A DNA stretch of 64,000 nt from JAIPEI01 sp964443135 (GCA_964443135.1 CAYUBQ010000014.1:1-64000), one strand, 5' to 3'. Counted from the stretch's first letter, positions 17,568 to 26,467 are shown. The notes: generated from the letters alone by a model not told the origin. A program made the numbers and translations.

Positions 17568-17766
17568 TGCTTCCGTTTCCTCCAATCCGGTCTTCGGGGT
17601 TCTTCCGGTGTGCGCATCCAAACCACGGGGAGGGGGCGAGGCCGCCCTTTCCGGACCCTGCGGTACATCCGGCGGGATGGCCCCAGGCGGTCCAGGAGCC
17701 GTTCCCAGCCCATGATCGGCCACTCGAACCGGAGGTCGTCCGGAGAGACGCCGGGATGGGAAGTGC

Positions 17767-18843
17767 CTACCGGTTGGCTCGGAGGGCCTCCTTGTAGGCC
17801 CTGCGGTCCGCGGGCGGGGGCGGGAAGCCCGGCCGCTCCTCCAGGGTGACGGCCTCCTCGGGGCAGCCCGTGGCGCAGACCCCGCATCCGATGCAGCGGT
17901 CCGGGTCGAGATCGGGCGTGTCGGCCTCCCCCGGGATGAGGGCCGACGCGGGGCAGCGTTCCACGCAGACGCCGCAGGCCGTGCAGAGGTCCGCGTCCAC
18001 CGCGGGCCGGTACCCGGAGTTCATGAAGAGGCCGGGCCTGGGGGTGGCCAGGGCGGTCTCGAGCAGCACGCAGTGACAGGAGCAGCAGTTGCAGAGCCAG
18101 TCGATGTCCTGCCGGTTCACCGTGGAGTGGACCAGGCCGGCCTCCTCGCTGCGCTCCAGGATCTCCCGGGCCTCTGCCTTGTCGATCTCCCGTCCCATTC
18201 CTCGATCGATCACGAAGCGGGCGCCCGCGCCGAACTGGAGGCACACCTCGTCCGGGGCGCCGCAGTGGTCGCTCTCGTCGATGAGCCGGGCCTGGTGTCG
18301 GCAGTAGCAGGTGGCCACGGCGATGGGGTCGAACCGCTCGATGTAGGAGAGGACCTGGCTGTAGGTGTGGATGCGGCTTCCCGCCTCGATCTTCCGGTCC
18401 ACCGGGACCACCCGGGTGGAGGGGAAGGTCTCGTCGGGCACGCCTTGGGCCGCGTCGAAGGCCTCCTTGTACTGGCGGATGAGCCGGGCGATGCGGCGGT
18501 CCCGGTCCGTGTCCGTCCCGCGCATGAACTGGTACTCGAAGATGCCCGGCACCAGGGGGAGGGGGGCGTACAGGGTTTGGCCGTCCTTGTCCATGGTGAA
18601 GCAGAGTCCCTTCTCCGCCATCCGCTCGAGGATCGGGCCCGCGTCGGCCACGTCCATACCCGCGGCCCCGGCGATGCGTTCGGCGGTCTGGAGGCCGCGG
18701 GGCTGGTCCGCGCAGACGGCCGCCTCCTCCGGCGTGAAGAGCTCGCGGGCCATTTCGTAGAACTCGGGGATGTCCAGGCCCCGGTAGCGGCCCGGTCGCT
18801 GCTCCAGGGCGGAGCGGAGCCTTTGGTAGGTGTCCTCGGTCAT
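17767..18843 (-). CDS. 4Fe-4S protein with winged-helix-like N terminus, paralogue of 5945-7096
   Basis: A 358-aa protein colinear with the poly-Cys protein at 5945-7096. It has the same N-terminal helical segment (LFTPEEAAVCADQP...ILERMAEKGLCFTMD), a central CYCRHQARLIDESDHCGAPDEVCLQFG block, a Cys cluster LCNCCSCHC, and a C-terminal two-cluster ferredoxin (CTACGVCVERCP and CIGCGVCATGCP). It ends shortly after the second cluster, about 30 residues shorter than its paralogue; a tail-like sequence (WPIMGWERLLDRLG) exists downstream in another frame, so a late frameshift is possible. A TATACT -10-like element lies about 35 bp upstream of the start. Confidence 0.85.
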   Translation of the reverse strand: MTEDTYQRLRSALEQRPGRYRGLDIPEFYEMARELFTPEEAAVCADQPRGLQTAERIAGAAGMDVADAGPILERMAEKGLCFTMDKDGQTLYAPLPLVPGIFEYQFMRGTDTDRDRRIARLIRQYKEAFDAAQGVPDETFPSTRVVPVDRKIEAGSRIHTYSQVLSYIERFDPIAVATCYCRHQARLIDESDHCGAPDEVCLQFGAGARFVIDRGMGREIDKAEAREILERSEEAGLVHSTVNRQDIDWLCNCCSCHCVLLETALATPRPGLFMNSGYRPAVDADLCTACGVCVERCPASALIPGEADTPDLDPDRCIGCGVCATGCPEEAVTLEERPGFPPPPADRRAYKEALRANR

Positions 18844-19667
18844 GGCGCGGTCCTTTCGTGGGTGCTGGTTTTCGGGGAGTATACACGATCGAGCGCGGCT
18901 CGGGAACCCGAACCTCGGGCGCCGAACCTCGGGCGGCGTGGCCGGAGGCCCCGGACCCGGGTTCGGGCGCTGCTCCTGCGGCGGGCGGGGCCCCTTCGGC
19001 GACCGCCGTCGTACCCGGGGGCGAGTCGGGAAAGGAAGCCGGCCTTGAAGTCCGGTCGGAAATGATCATGTTGTCTGCTGCGGGGCGGTGGCCTTGCAAT
19101 GTCCTTTGCGAGCTGCTAGGCTCGTTTCCATCCAGAAAGGGTCTTTTTTGCCAATCTCATCGTCGATCAGCGAGGTTCCTTGTGCGGCGTACTCCAGTAC
19201 GCCTCCGCGTCACCTCTTGATCTCCTTGATCTTGACAAAAAATCCTCCTTTGACGGATTCGCGAAACCCGCTCACCCGCCGCTGGGATCGCTATAGCCGG
19301 TTGATATTCCAAGGGCAGATCTCAAGGGTTGGGGCTTTTTACGATACTTCGTCCTCCGTTCTGAATTGGAAACGCAGCCATGCCCGACGTTCGTTTATGG
19401 ATGGGCACTAGGCTCGCCTACTGACTGGTGGTCGAGACGGCAACCCCCCGAACGGGCTTTCCATAGGAACAGGCGGAGCGGGTGAACCCGAACCGCGTCG
19501 GATCGAGATGTCGTAGAACCGGTCCACCGGTCCGGACCCGCGGGGCTCGCGGCGGGTGGGGATGTGATCAACCGCCTGTTTTCATGGCTTTCCTTGCCTG
19601 TCCCGCCGGGTCTGTGTCTTCGAGTCGATACCGTCGCGGCGCCCGAAAATCGATCAGGAGAGGTACC
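18844..19667. other. Long divergent intergenic region with repeat copy C
   Basis: About 820 bp between the divergent 4Fe-4S and RnfB-GltD genes. It contains a -10-like TATACT (minus strand, near 18871-18880), repeat copy C at 19251-19346, and immediately before it (about 19125-19245) a second unrecognised segment with GTCTTTTTTGCCAATCTCATCG and TACTCCAGTACGCC that looks like intergenic repeat material. No protein-coding frame is convincing. Confidence 0.55.
19251..19346 (-). repeat. Dispersed intergenic repeat, copy C
   Basis: A reverse-orientation copy beginning TTGACGGATTCGCGAAACCC, then GCTCACCCGCCGCTGGGAT, GGGCAGATCTCAAGG and GGGGCTTTTTACGA. With copy B it brackets the 4Fe-4S gene in inverted orientation. 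Confidence 0.88.
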
Positions 19668-21761
19668 ATGCTCGAAGGAACGCTGTCCATTCTGGGCTTG
19701 GGTGTGATCTGCGCGGGCGTTCTCGCCGTCGCATCCAGGCTGTTTTACGTGTACGTGGATCCGAGAATCGAACAGGTGGAGGACTGCTTTGCCGGGGCCA
19801 ACTGCGGCGGGTGCGGGTACACGGGGTGCCTGGCCGCGGCCTCGGCCGTGGTGGGGGGGGAGGCCCCGCCGAGCGTCTGCGTGGCCGGGGGTCCCGAGTC
19901 CGCCCGGAAGGCCGCCGAGGTCCTGGGCGTGGAGGTGGGAACGGCGGAGTTTCCCCTCTCCGCCAACCTGTGCAGCGGAGGGGCCCGGGCCGCGGACCGG
20001 TACCTCTACAACGGGGTGCAGCGCTGCCGCGCCCAGGCCCTTCTCCACGGCGGCTGCAAGGTGTGCGAGGTGGGCTGTCTGGGCCTCGGGGACTGCGTCC
20101 GGGCCTGTCCATTCGACGCGGTCTCCATCGGTGCGGACGGGTACGCTGTGGTGGACGAAGCTCAGTGCGTCGGCTGCGGGGCCTGCGAGACGGTGTGCCC
20201 CCGGGGGATCATCCGGGTCAGGACGCCGTCGGAGCGGCTGCTCCAGTTCAACACCCTGAACGACGCCCTGGCGCCCTGCCGCCAGGTCTGCCCCGCGGAG
20301 ATCGACATCCCCGGCTACATCTCCAGTGTCCGGCAGGGGGCGTACGACAAGGCCGTGAACATCATCCGGGAGCGCAACCCCCTGCTCCTCGCATGCGGCC
20401 GGGTCTGCCCCCACCCCTGTGAGGAGAGCTGCCGGCGGGGGATCGAGGACGAGCCCGTCTCCATCAACCAGCTGAAGCGGTTCGTTGCGGACTACGAGCG
20501 GGAAAGCGGAAGACGCAATCCCGTTTCGGTCGCCCCGGAAACGGGCAAGCGGGTGGCGGTGGTGGGGGGCGGGCCCGCGGGGCTGAGCTGTGCCTACTTT
20601 CTCAGGCGGCTCGGACACGGGGTCACCCTGTACGAGGCCATGCCCGAGCTGGGGGGCATGCTCCGCTACGGCATCCCCGAGTACCGGCTTCCCAAGGCGG
20701 TGCTGGACTGGGAGATCCAGGGCATCCTGGACCTGGGCGTCGAGGCCCGCACCGGGGAGGCCCTCGGCCGGGAGTTCGACCTTTCCTCCCTGGAGCGGGA
20801 AGGGTATGATGCGGTGTTCCTGGGAATCGGGGCGTGGAAGGACGCCCGGCTCCGCGTGGAGGGCGAGGAGCTGGAGGGCTGCTTCACGGGCATCGACTTC
20901 CTCTCCAGGCTGGCCGGGGGGGAGGATCTCCCGGTCGGGCGGGTGGCCGCGGTGGTGGGCGGCGGCAACACCGCCATCGACTGTGTCAGGAACCTGATCC
21001 GCCTGGGCGTGGAGACGGTCTACCTGGTCTACCGGCGGACCCGGAGCGAGATGCCGGCCAACGAGGTGGAGATCGAGGCGGCCGAGGCCGAGGGCGTCCG
21101 GTTCGTGTTCCTGGCCGCGCCGGTGCGCGTGAGGGGGGACGAGCAGGGCCGTGCCACCCACCTCGAGTACCTGAAGATGGAGCTGGGCGAGCCCGACGCG
21201 AGCGGCCGGCGGCGCCCGGTACCCGTCGAGGGGTCCGAGACCCTGATCGAGGCGGACACCGTGATCACGGCCATCGGCCAGTCCCCGGACGTCTCCTTCC
21301 TGGAGGAGGCCGAGGGGGATCTCGCGAGGCTCGAGACCACGCGCTGGAGCACGTTGGTGGTGGACCCGGACACCCTCCAGTCGAGCATTCCCCACGTCTT
21401 CGCCGCCGGGGACGCGGTCACGGGCCCCTCCCTGGTGGTGGAGGCCATCGGCGGGGGGAGGAGAGCGGCCCGCTCCATTCACCGCTACGTCCTGGGCCGG
21501 GAGGTGAAGGGGGAGCCCGGCGAGCTGGGCCGGGAGATGATCCCGGGAACGGTGTTCGACCAGGTGAAGGGCGTGGTCCGGTGCGCGAGGGCGGAGATGC
21601 CCGAGCTGGAGGTGTCCGAGCGGATCGGCTCCTTCGCGGAGGTGGACCGGACCCTGAGCGAGGATGCGGCCCTCGCCGAGAGCAGCCGCTGCCTCCACTG
21701 CTGCCGGCTCTGCTACGATCCGGACACGGGCGCCGCGCTCGACGAGGCGGCCGCCGGTTGA
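19668..21761 (+). CDS. RnfB-like Fe-S protein fused to GltD/NfnB-like NAD(P)H oxidoreductase
   Basis: A 697-aa fusion. Residues 4-25 form a membrane anchor as in RnfB, followed by the RnfB cluster motif ANCGGCGYTGC, a Cys-rich segment, and two 4Fe-4S motifs (CKVCEVGCLGLGDCVRACP and CVGCGACETVCP). From about residue 205 the protein is like the glutamate-synthase small subunit: PCRQVCPAEIDIPGY, ACGRVCPHPCEESCRR, an FAD fingerprint VAVVGGGPAGLSCAYFLRRLG, a second Rossmann motif AVVGGGNTAIDCVRN, and the closing SIPHVFAAGDAVTGPSLV. It should pass electrons between NAD(P)H/FAD and membrane-linked Fe-S carriers. The start is ATG at 19668 with AGGAG upstream. It is first of a three-gene operon with two CNB-domain proteins. 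No rnfACDGE genes are present. Confidence 0.87.
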   Translation: MLEGTLSILGLGVICAGVLAVASRLFYVYVDPRIEQVEDCFAGANCGGCGYTGCLAAASAVVGGEAPPSVCVAGGPESARKAAEVLGVEVGTAEFPLSANLCSGGARAADRYLYNGVQRCRAQALLHGGCKVCEVGCLGLGDCVRACPFDAVSIGADGYAVVDEAQCVGCGACETVCPRGIIRVRTPSERLLQFNTLNDALAPCRQVCPAEIDIPGYISSVRQGAYDKAVNIIRERNPLLLACGRVCPHPCEESCRRGIEDEPVSINQLKRFVADYERESGRRNPVSVAPETGKRVAVVGGGPAGLSCAYFLRRLGHGVTLYEAMPELGGMLRYGIPEYRLPKAVLDWEIQGILDLGVEARTGEALGREFDLSSLEREGYDAVFLGIGAWKDARLRVEGEELEGCFTGIDFLSRLAGGEDLPVGRVAAVVGGGNTAIDCVRNLIRLGVETVYLVYRRTRSEMPANEVEIEAAEAEGVRFVFLAAPVRVRGDEQGRATHLEYLKMELGEPDASGRRRPVPVEGSETLIEADTVITAIGQSPDVSFLEEAEGDLARLETTRWSTLVVDPDTLQSSIPHVFAAGDAVTGPSLVVEAIGGGRRAARSIHRYVLGREVKGEPGELGREMIPGTVFDQVKGVVRCARAEMPELEVSERIGSFAEVDRTLSEDAALAESSRCLHCCRLCYDPDTGAALDEAAAG

Positions 21762-21810
21762 GCGCGAACCGGGAACGAGAAGAGATGGGAACCAAAAGCA
21801 GGAGGCGCGC

Positions 21811-22560
21811 ATGAGCGTCCTGGAACGGCTGAACGCCATGAAGATCTTCAGGGACCTCAGCCCGGAGCAGCTCGGGGCGATCGAGCCGGGTTGCGAGGAG
21901 AAGGGTTTCCGCGGGGGGGACCGGCTCTTTTCCGAGGGCGAGGAGGCGACACACCTCTGGATCATCACGGAAGGGGAGGTGGACCTGCGGTTCGACCTGC
22001 CGGGACGGGCCACGAGCCCGGAGAACACCATTCTCACCGTCGGGGCGGGCCAGGCCCTGGGCTGGTCCAGCTTTGTCCCGCCTCACGAGTACAAGCTCTC
22101 CGCGTACTGCGCGGGCGATGCCTGCAGGGCGATCCGCATCGACAAGGCGTTCCTGCTGGACCTCTTTTTGAGAGATCCGGCCATGGGATACCACGTGCTT
22201 CGTTTTCTCGCCGGCGTGGCGAGCCTTCATCTCCAGCAGCTCCAGGGGTCGGGCGGGGCGCTTCCCGCGGCCGTGACCACGGTGACCGTCCATCTGGCGA
22301 CCTGCGGCATCGCCGCCGGTGCCCGGGAGGTCCTGACCGCGCTGATGGAGGAGGCGGGCAAGGCCGGCCGCCCGGACATCGAGGTGAAGCGAGGCCGGTG
22401 CATCGGGCGGTGCCCCACCGAGCCCAACGTGACCGTGGAAATGAGCGGCTCCGAGCCCGTGGTCTACCGGAAGATGACGGCGGAGAGGATGCGGGAGGTG
22501 TTCCGGAAGCACGTGCTCGGCGGGGAGGTGCCGGCCGGGTACGTTCTCCACGAGGGATGA
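21811..22560 (+). CDS. Cyclic-nucleotide-binding-like domain fused to thioredoxin-like [2Fe-2S] ferredoxin
   Basis: A 249-aa two-domain protein. Residues 1-140 are a CNB (cNMP_binding) fold (FRDLSPEQLGAIEPGCEEKGFRGGDRLFSEGEEATHLWIITEGEVDL). The phosphate-binding-cassette position reads LGWSSFVPPHEYKLSAYC, lacking the usual GE...R-A pair, so cAMP binding is doubtful. Residues 150-235 resemble the thioredoxin-like ferredoxin of NuoE/HndB proteins (VTVHLATCGIAAGAREVL, KRGRCIGRCPTEPNVTVEM); three cysteines stand at ligand positions and the fourth is not obvious. SD AGGAGG is well placed before ATG 21811. It lies 49 bp after the RnfB-GltD gene and likely modulates or links to it. Confidence 0.82.
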   Translation: MSVLERLNAMKIFRDLSPEQLGAIEPGCEEKGFRGGDRLFSEGEEATHLWIITEGEVDLRFDLPGRATSPENTILTVGAGQALGWSSFVPPHEYKLSAYCAGDACRAIRIDKAFLLDLFLRDPAMGYHVLRFLAGVASLHLQQLQGSGGALPAAVTTVTVHLATCGIAAGAREVLTALMEEAGKAGRPDIEVKRGRCIGRCPTEPNVTVEMSGSEPVVYRKMTAERMREVFRKHVLGGEVPAGYVLHEG

Positions 22561-22599
22561 GGTGAACCGGGCCGTGCGCCCGTCACAGGAGAGGCAGGC

Positions 22600-23085
22600 A
22601 TGGTGGATCTGGACTTTTTGGGCCGGGTGGAGGTTTTCCAGGATCTGGGGTACGCCCAGCTCAAGGCGGTGGCCGAGCTCTGCGAGGAGGCGGTCTTCCA
22701 GGCCGGCGAGCGCATCTTCAGCGAGGGCGGGGAGCCCGGAAGCCTCTACGCGGTGATCGAGGGGCGGGTCGACCTCCACTGGGGAGGCGGGCCGGGAAGC
22801 CCAACCCCGGACGGGTCGGGCGTCGCCAGCCTGGGGGAGGGTGCGACCTTCGGCTGGTCGAGCCTGGTTCCGCCCCGGCGGTACAGCCTCGCGGCCGGGT
22901 GCGGGGAAGGAGCCTGCCGTGTTCTTCGGGCGGACCGGGACGGGCTCCTGGATCTGTTCGAAAAGGACCCGGAGATCGGCTACCGGGTCATGCTCCGTCT
23001 CCTGGAGGTGGTGAGCGCCCGGTTCCTGGCCCTTCAGGAGGAGGCGGCCCGCCGGCGGGGGAGGGACCTGATCAACCGCTGGTAA
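22600..23085 (+). CDS. Stand-alone cyclic-nucleotide-binding-like domain protein
   Basis: A 161-aa single CNB-fold protein (VEVFQDLGYAQLKAVAELCEEAVFQAGERIFSEGGEPGSLYAVIEGRVDL). It shares with the preceding gene the sequence GWSSLVPPRRYSLAAGCGEGACRVL at the phosphate cassette, again without the canonical Glu. There is no helix-turn-helix, so it is not a CRP-type transcription factor. It starts 39 bp after the CNB-ferredoxin gene with a GGAGAGG site and completes the operon. A role as an accessory sensor or subunit of the redox complex is inferred from position only. Confidence 0.78.
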   Translation: MVDLDFLGRVEVFQDLGYAQLKAVAELCEEAVFQAGERIFSEGGEPGSLYAVIEGRVDLHWGGGPGSPTPDGSGVASLGEGATFGWSSLVPPRRYSLAAGCGEGACRVLRADRDGLLDLFEKDPEIGYRVMLRLLEVVSARFLALQEEAARRRGRDLINRW

Positions 23086-23125
23086 CGCGTCGATTCCACC
23101 CGACTCCCGCCTTCCGAAATCCTGA

Positions 23126-23155
23126 TTGAACTGCACCGCCCGGTTCGGCTATACT
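23126..23155 (+). promoter_or_regulatory. Sigma-70-type promoter for the multi-PAS hybrid kinase
   Basis: TTGAAC, an 18-bp spacer and TATACT. Transcription would start near 23162, giving a leader of about 80 nt before the ATG at 23240. Confidence 0.6.
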
Positions 23156-23239
23156 GCGACGGAATCCAATCAGGCGGCGCCTCCGGATCCGGGCGGGTCC
23201 GGAGGCCCCCGATCCAATCCCAGAGGGTTCGACCCGGTC

Positions 23240-25693
23240 ATGTCAGTCACCGACACCAAGCAGCCCCAACCCGATCCATCCTTCCCCGACGTGCGGAGCG
23301 CAGAGGCGCCCGAAGCGGCCGACCAGGATCCGACCTCCGATAACAGGCTCCTGCGCAGGGTCTTCGACGCCGTGCCGGATGTCTTCGTCGTCTACGACCC
23401 GGACCGGCGCATCCGGTTCATCAACCGGGCGGCCGAGAGGTTCACCGGACGTCCGGTCTCGGATCTCCTGGGCAAGCGGGACGAGGAGGCCTGGCCCCCG
23501 GAGGTCTGCGGCCTCTACCTTCCCGCCCTCGAAAAGGCCCTGGAGACGGGCGAGCTGCAGCGAGTGGAGATCTCTCCCGAGATCCCGGATGCGGAGCCTT
23601 ACGTCCACGCCGTGACCTACGTACCGGTTCGGGACGAGACGGGCCGGACCCTCCAGGTGCTGGGCATCACCCACGACATCACCGGCCTCCGGCGGACCGA
23701 AAACGCGCTCCGCCGGGAACGCGACTTCCTCGACGGCCTGTTTCAAAACACCTCCCTGGGCGTAGCGGTGGTGGAACCTCCGGACTGGCGCTACCTCATG
23801 GTCAACCCCACCTATCGGACCATTCCTGGCGTCCCGGGCATCACCATGAAGGGGCGGGCCTTTGCCGATCTGTTCCCGGACCTGGGGGCCAAGGGCGTCC
23901 CCGCCATGCTGGCCAAGACCCTCGAGTCGGGGAAGCCGATCCGGGTCCGGGAGTTTCCCGCGTCGGTGGGACGGGGCCGCGAGGAGACCTACTGGAACGT
24001 GGACCTGGTGCCGCTGACCGATGAGAGCGGGTTCGGCGAGTCCGTGCTCATCCTGACCCACGAGGTCACCGACCAGGTGATCTCCCGGCGCCGGATCGAG
24101 CGGATGGCCTCCGAGATGAAGGAGAACCTCTCCCGCACCCGAGCCGTGCTGGAGGCCGTGGGAGAGGGCATCGTCATCGCGGACATGGACGGGAACGTCC
24201 TGGAGATGAACCCGGCCGCGCTGCGGTTCCACGGGCTCGAGTCCACGGAGGAGGCCCGCGGGCACCTGGAGTCCTTCACCGAAGCCTACGAGCTGCGGGA
24301 CATCAAGGGGAAGGCGATCCCCGAAGACGCCTGGCCCCTGGTCCGGGCGCTGAACGGGGAGCGCTTCTCCGAGTGGGAGATCCAGGTTCGCGACCGGGCG
24401 ACCGGCCGGACCTGGATCGGGCAGTACGGCGGCTCGCCGGTGCGGGACGAGGAGGGAAGGCCCATCCTGGCCCTGCTGACCGTCCGCGACGTCACCCGAC
24501 GCAAGCAGATGGAGCAGCGGCTGCTCCGGATGCACGAGGAGCTGGAAACGCGCGTGGAGGAGCGCACCGCCGAGCTCGAGAAACGGGCCCGGCAGCTCGC
24601 CCGGCTCTCCTCCCAGCTCACCCTGGCCGAGCAGCGGGAGCGGCGGCGCCTGGGCGTGATCATCCACGATCACCTCCAGCAGCTGCTGGTGGGGGCCAAG
24701 ATCAACCTGGAGGTCCTGGGGCAGGAGCTGGAGGACGAACAGCGACAGGAGCTCGACCAGGTCTACGACCTGCTGGTGGAGTCCCTGAGGACGGCGCGCA
24801 CCCTGAGCACGCAGATGGCGCCCTACATTCTCTACGAGCGGGGTCTGGCCCCGGCCCTGGAGTGGCTGGCCCGGACCATGGAGGAGACCTATCCCATCCG
24901 GGTCGACAGCCGCATCGACCCGGGCATCCTGCTGGAGCAGGAGGAGATGAAGGTGTTCCTCTTCGAGTCCACCCGCGAGCTCCTGTTCAACGCGGTCAAG
25001 CACGCCCAGGCCCCCTCGGTCCGGATCGAGCTCTCGAAGGACGGATCCGACCTCCTGCGGGTGACGGTCTCCGACGAGGGCAGGGGGTTCGACGTGGACG
25101 AGGTCCTGCCGGAGCTGGGCCGGGAGGAGTGCTTCGGGCTGATCAGCGTCCGGGAGCGGCTGGAGCTGATGGGGGGACGCCTGGAGATCGAGAGCACGCC
25201 GGGCGACGGGGCGACCTTCCGCCTCGTCGTGCCCATGGAAAAGGCCGCCCCGCCGGTGGCGCCGGTGGAGGAGGCCCGGGAGACCCCCCTCGAGGAGTTC
25301 TTCCCCGTCCCCGTGCCGGTCGGCCATGGGGTGCGCGTCCTGCTGGTGGACGATCACGTGGTCATGCGGGAGGGGCTCTCCTCCATGCTGGGCCGGCAAC
25401 CGGAGATCCAGGTGGTGGGCGAGGCGGCGGACGGCGAGGAGGGCGTCCGGATGGCCCGGGAGCTCCAGCCCGACGTGATCCTCATGGACATCAGCATGCC
25501 CCGGATGAGCGGGATCGACGCGACGCGGGCGATCCACGCGGAGGCGCCCCACATCCGCATCATCGGGCTCTCCATGTACGACGACGCCGAGACCGAGAAG
25601 GGCATGCTGGAGGCCGGAGCGGTGGCCTTCATGAACAAGAGCGGCCACACGGAAGATCTCCTGAACGTGATCCGAGACCTCCCCATCCCGTAG
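23240..25693 (+). CDS. Multi-PAS hybrid histidine kinase with C-terminal NarL-type receiver
   Basis: An 817-aa soluble kinase. Three PAS domains lie at about residues 35-155, 160-290 and 305-425, followed by a coiled coil, a HisKA_3 helix (GVIIHDHLQQLLVGAK), HATPase_c (N-box ELLFNAVKHAQ, G-box VSDEGRGF) and a C-terminal receiver (about 695-815; VDDHVVMREG, phospho-Asp in DVILMDISMP). The kinase core and receiver are close paralogues of the protein at 1985-4429; the sensor halves are unrelated. The receiver lacks a LuxR HTH. The ATG at 23240 is chosen because the frame further upstream is translated promoter sequence. It is monocistronic or leads into the next two-component pair 91 bp downstream. 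Confidence 0.87.
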   Translation: MSVTDTKQPQPDPSFPDVRSAEAPEAADQDPTSDNRLLRRVFDAVPDVFVVYDPDRRIRFINRAAERFTGRPVSDLLGKRDEEAWPPEVCGLYLPALEKALETGELQRVEISPEIPDAEPYVHAVTYVPVRDETGRTLQVLGITHDITGLRRTENALRRERDFLDGLFQNTSLGVAVVEPPDWRYLMVNPTYRTIPGVPGITMKGRAFADLFPDLGAKGVPAMLAKTLESGKPIRVREFPASVGRGREETYWNVDLVPLTDESGFGESVLILTHEVTDQVISRRRIERMASEMKENLSRTRAVLEAVGEGIVIADMDGNVLEMNPAALRFHGLESTEEARGHLESFTEAYELRDIKGKAIPEDAWPLVRALNGERFSEWEIQVRDRATGRTWIGQYGGSPVRDEEGRPILALLTVRDVTRRKQMEQRLLRMHEELETRVEERTAELEKRARQLARLSSQLTLAEQRERRRLGVIIHDHLQQLLVGAKINLEVLGQELEDEQRQELDQVYDLLVESLRTARTLSTQMAPYILYERGLAPALEWLARTMEETYPIRVDSRIDPGILLEQEEMKVFLFESTRELLFNAVKHAQAPSVRIELSKDGSDLLRVTVSDEGRGFDVDEVLPELGREECFGLISVRERLELMGGRLEIESTPGDGATFRLVVPMEKAAPPVAPVEEARETPLEEFFPVPVPVGHGVRVLLVDDHVVMREGLSSMLGRQPEIQVVGEAADGEEGVRMARELQPDVILMDISMPRMSGIDATRAIHAEAPHIRIIGLSMYDDAETEKGMLEAGAVAFMNKSGHTEDLLNVIRDLPIP

Positions 25694-25784
25694 CTCCGGT
25701 CGACGAGGTCCTTCTCTCCTCGTCTCGAACGCCTCGACCCGACGTGTCCATACCGGGAACGCGGCTCCCTGGAGGTGGCATTCC

Positions 25785-26459
25785 GTGCGCATCCTGGTGG
25801 TGGAGGACGAGAAGAAGGTGGCCAGCTTCATCCGGCGCGGGCTGGAGGAGGAGGGCTATGCCGTGGACGCGGCCGAGGACGGCGAGACCGGCCTGGCCAT
25901 GGCCCTGGACGGGGTCCACGACCTGATCCTCCTGGACGTCCACCTGCCCGGCCGGAACGGTTTCGACGTCCTGCGGGAGCTCCGGGATCGAAAGTCGACC
26001 GTGCCGGTCCTCCTCCTCACGGTGCGGGCCACCATCGAGGACAAGGTGCTGGGCCTGGACTCGGGCGCGGACGACTACCTGACCAAGCCGTTCGCGTTCC
26101 AGGAGCTCCTGGCCCGGGTGCGCGCGCTCCTGAGGCGGCGTGGAGAGGAGCGGTCGGCCGTGCTCCAGGTGGCCGACCTCACCCTGGACCCGGCCCGGCG
26201 CGTGGCCCACCGCGGCGGCGAGGCCGTCGAGCTCACCGGAAAGGAGTACGCGCTCCTGGACTACTTCATGCGCAACCCGGGCCGGGTGCTCACGAGGACC
26301 ATGATCGCGGAGCACGTCTGGGACTACGACTTCGACTCCATGACCAACGTCATCGACGTCTACGTGAACTACCTGCGCAGGAAGATCGACAGGGACCGGG
26401 AGCTCAAGCTGATCCACACGGTGCGGGGAAGCGGCTACGTCATGAAGGCGGAAGGGTAG
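25785..26459 (+). CDS. OmpR/PhoB-family response regulator
   Basis: A 224-aa regulator. The receiver (1-115) has the VEDE acid pocket, phosphoacceptor Asp in LILLDVHLPG and the conserved Lys in YLTKPF. The winged-helix DNA-binding domain (about 128-220) has ELTGKEYALLDYFMRNPG and VIDVYVNYLRRKID, closest to CusR/CopR-type regulators. The start is GTG at 25785 after GGAGGT. The stop is 8 bp before the kinase start, forming a standard two-gene pair. The phased repeats at 27964-27991 before htrA are a candidate target. Confidence 0.92.
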   Translation: MRILVVEDEKKVASFIRRGLEEEGYAVDAAEDGETGLAMALDGVHDLILLDVHLPGRNGFDVLRELRDRKSTVPVLLLTVRATIEDKVLGLDSGADDYLTKPFAFQELLARVRALLRRRGEERSAVLQVADLTLDPARRVAHRGGEAVELTGKEYALLDYFMRNPGRVLTRTMIAEHVWDYDFDSMTNVIDVYVNYLRRKIDRDRELKLIHTVRGSGYVMKAEG

Positions 26460-26467
26460 ACGGGGCG

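Noticed and set aside
17564..17766. Possible frameshifted C-terminal tail of the 4Fe-4S gene at 17767
   Set aside because: WPIMGWERLLDRLG vaguely resembles the tail of the paralogue, but the match is too short and the normal stop gives a complete ferredoxin domain.
19395..22037. Long minus-strand frame opposite the RnfB-GltD gene
   Set aside because: Antisense shadow of a well-supported fusion gene; composition is His/Leu/Pro-rich with no family features.
23126..23239. Longer start for the multi-PAS kinase
   Set aside because: The upstream in-frame codons overlap a good TTGAAC/TATACT promoter and translate to non-conserved sequence.
23243..25831. 862-codon minus-strand frame opposite the hybrid kinase
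   Set aside because: Mirror of the kinase codons; no motif, no ribosome site.
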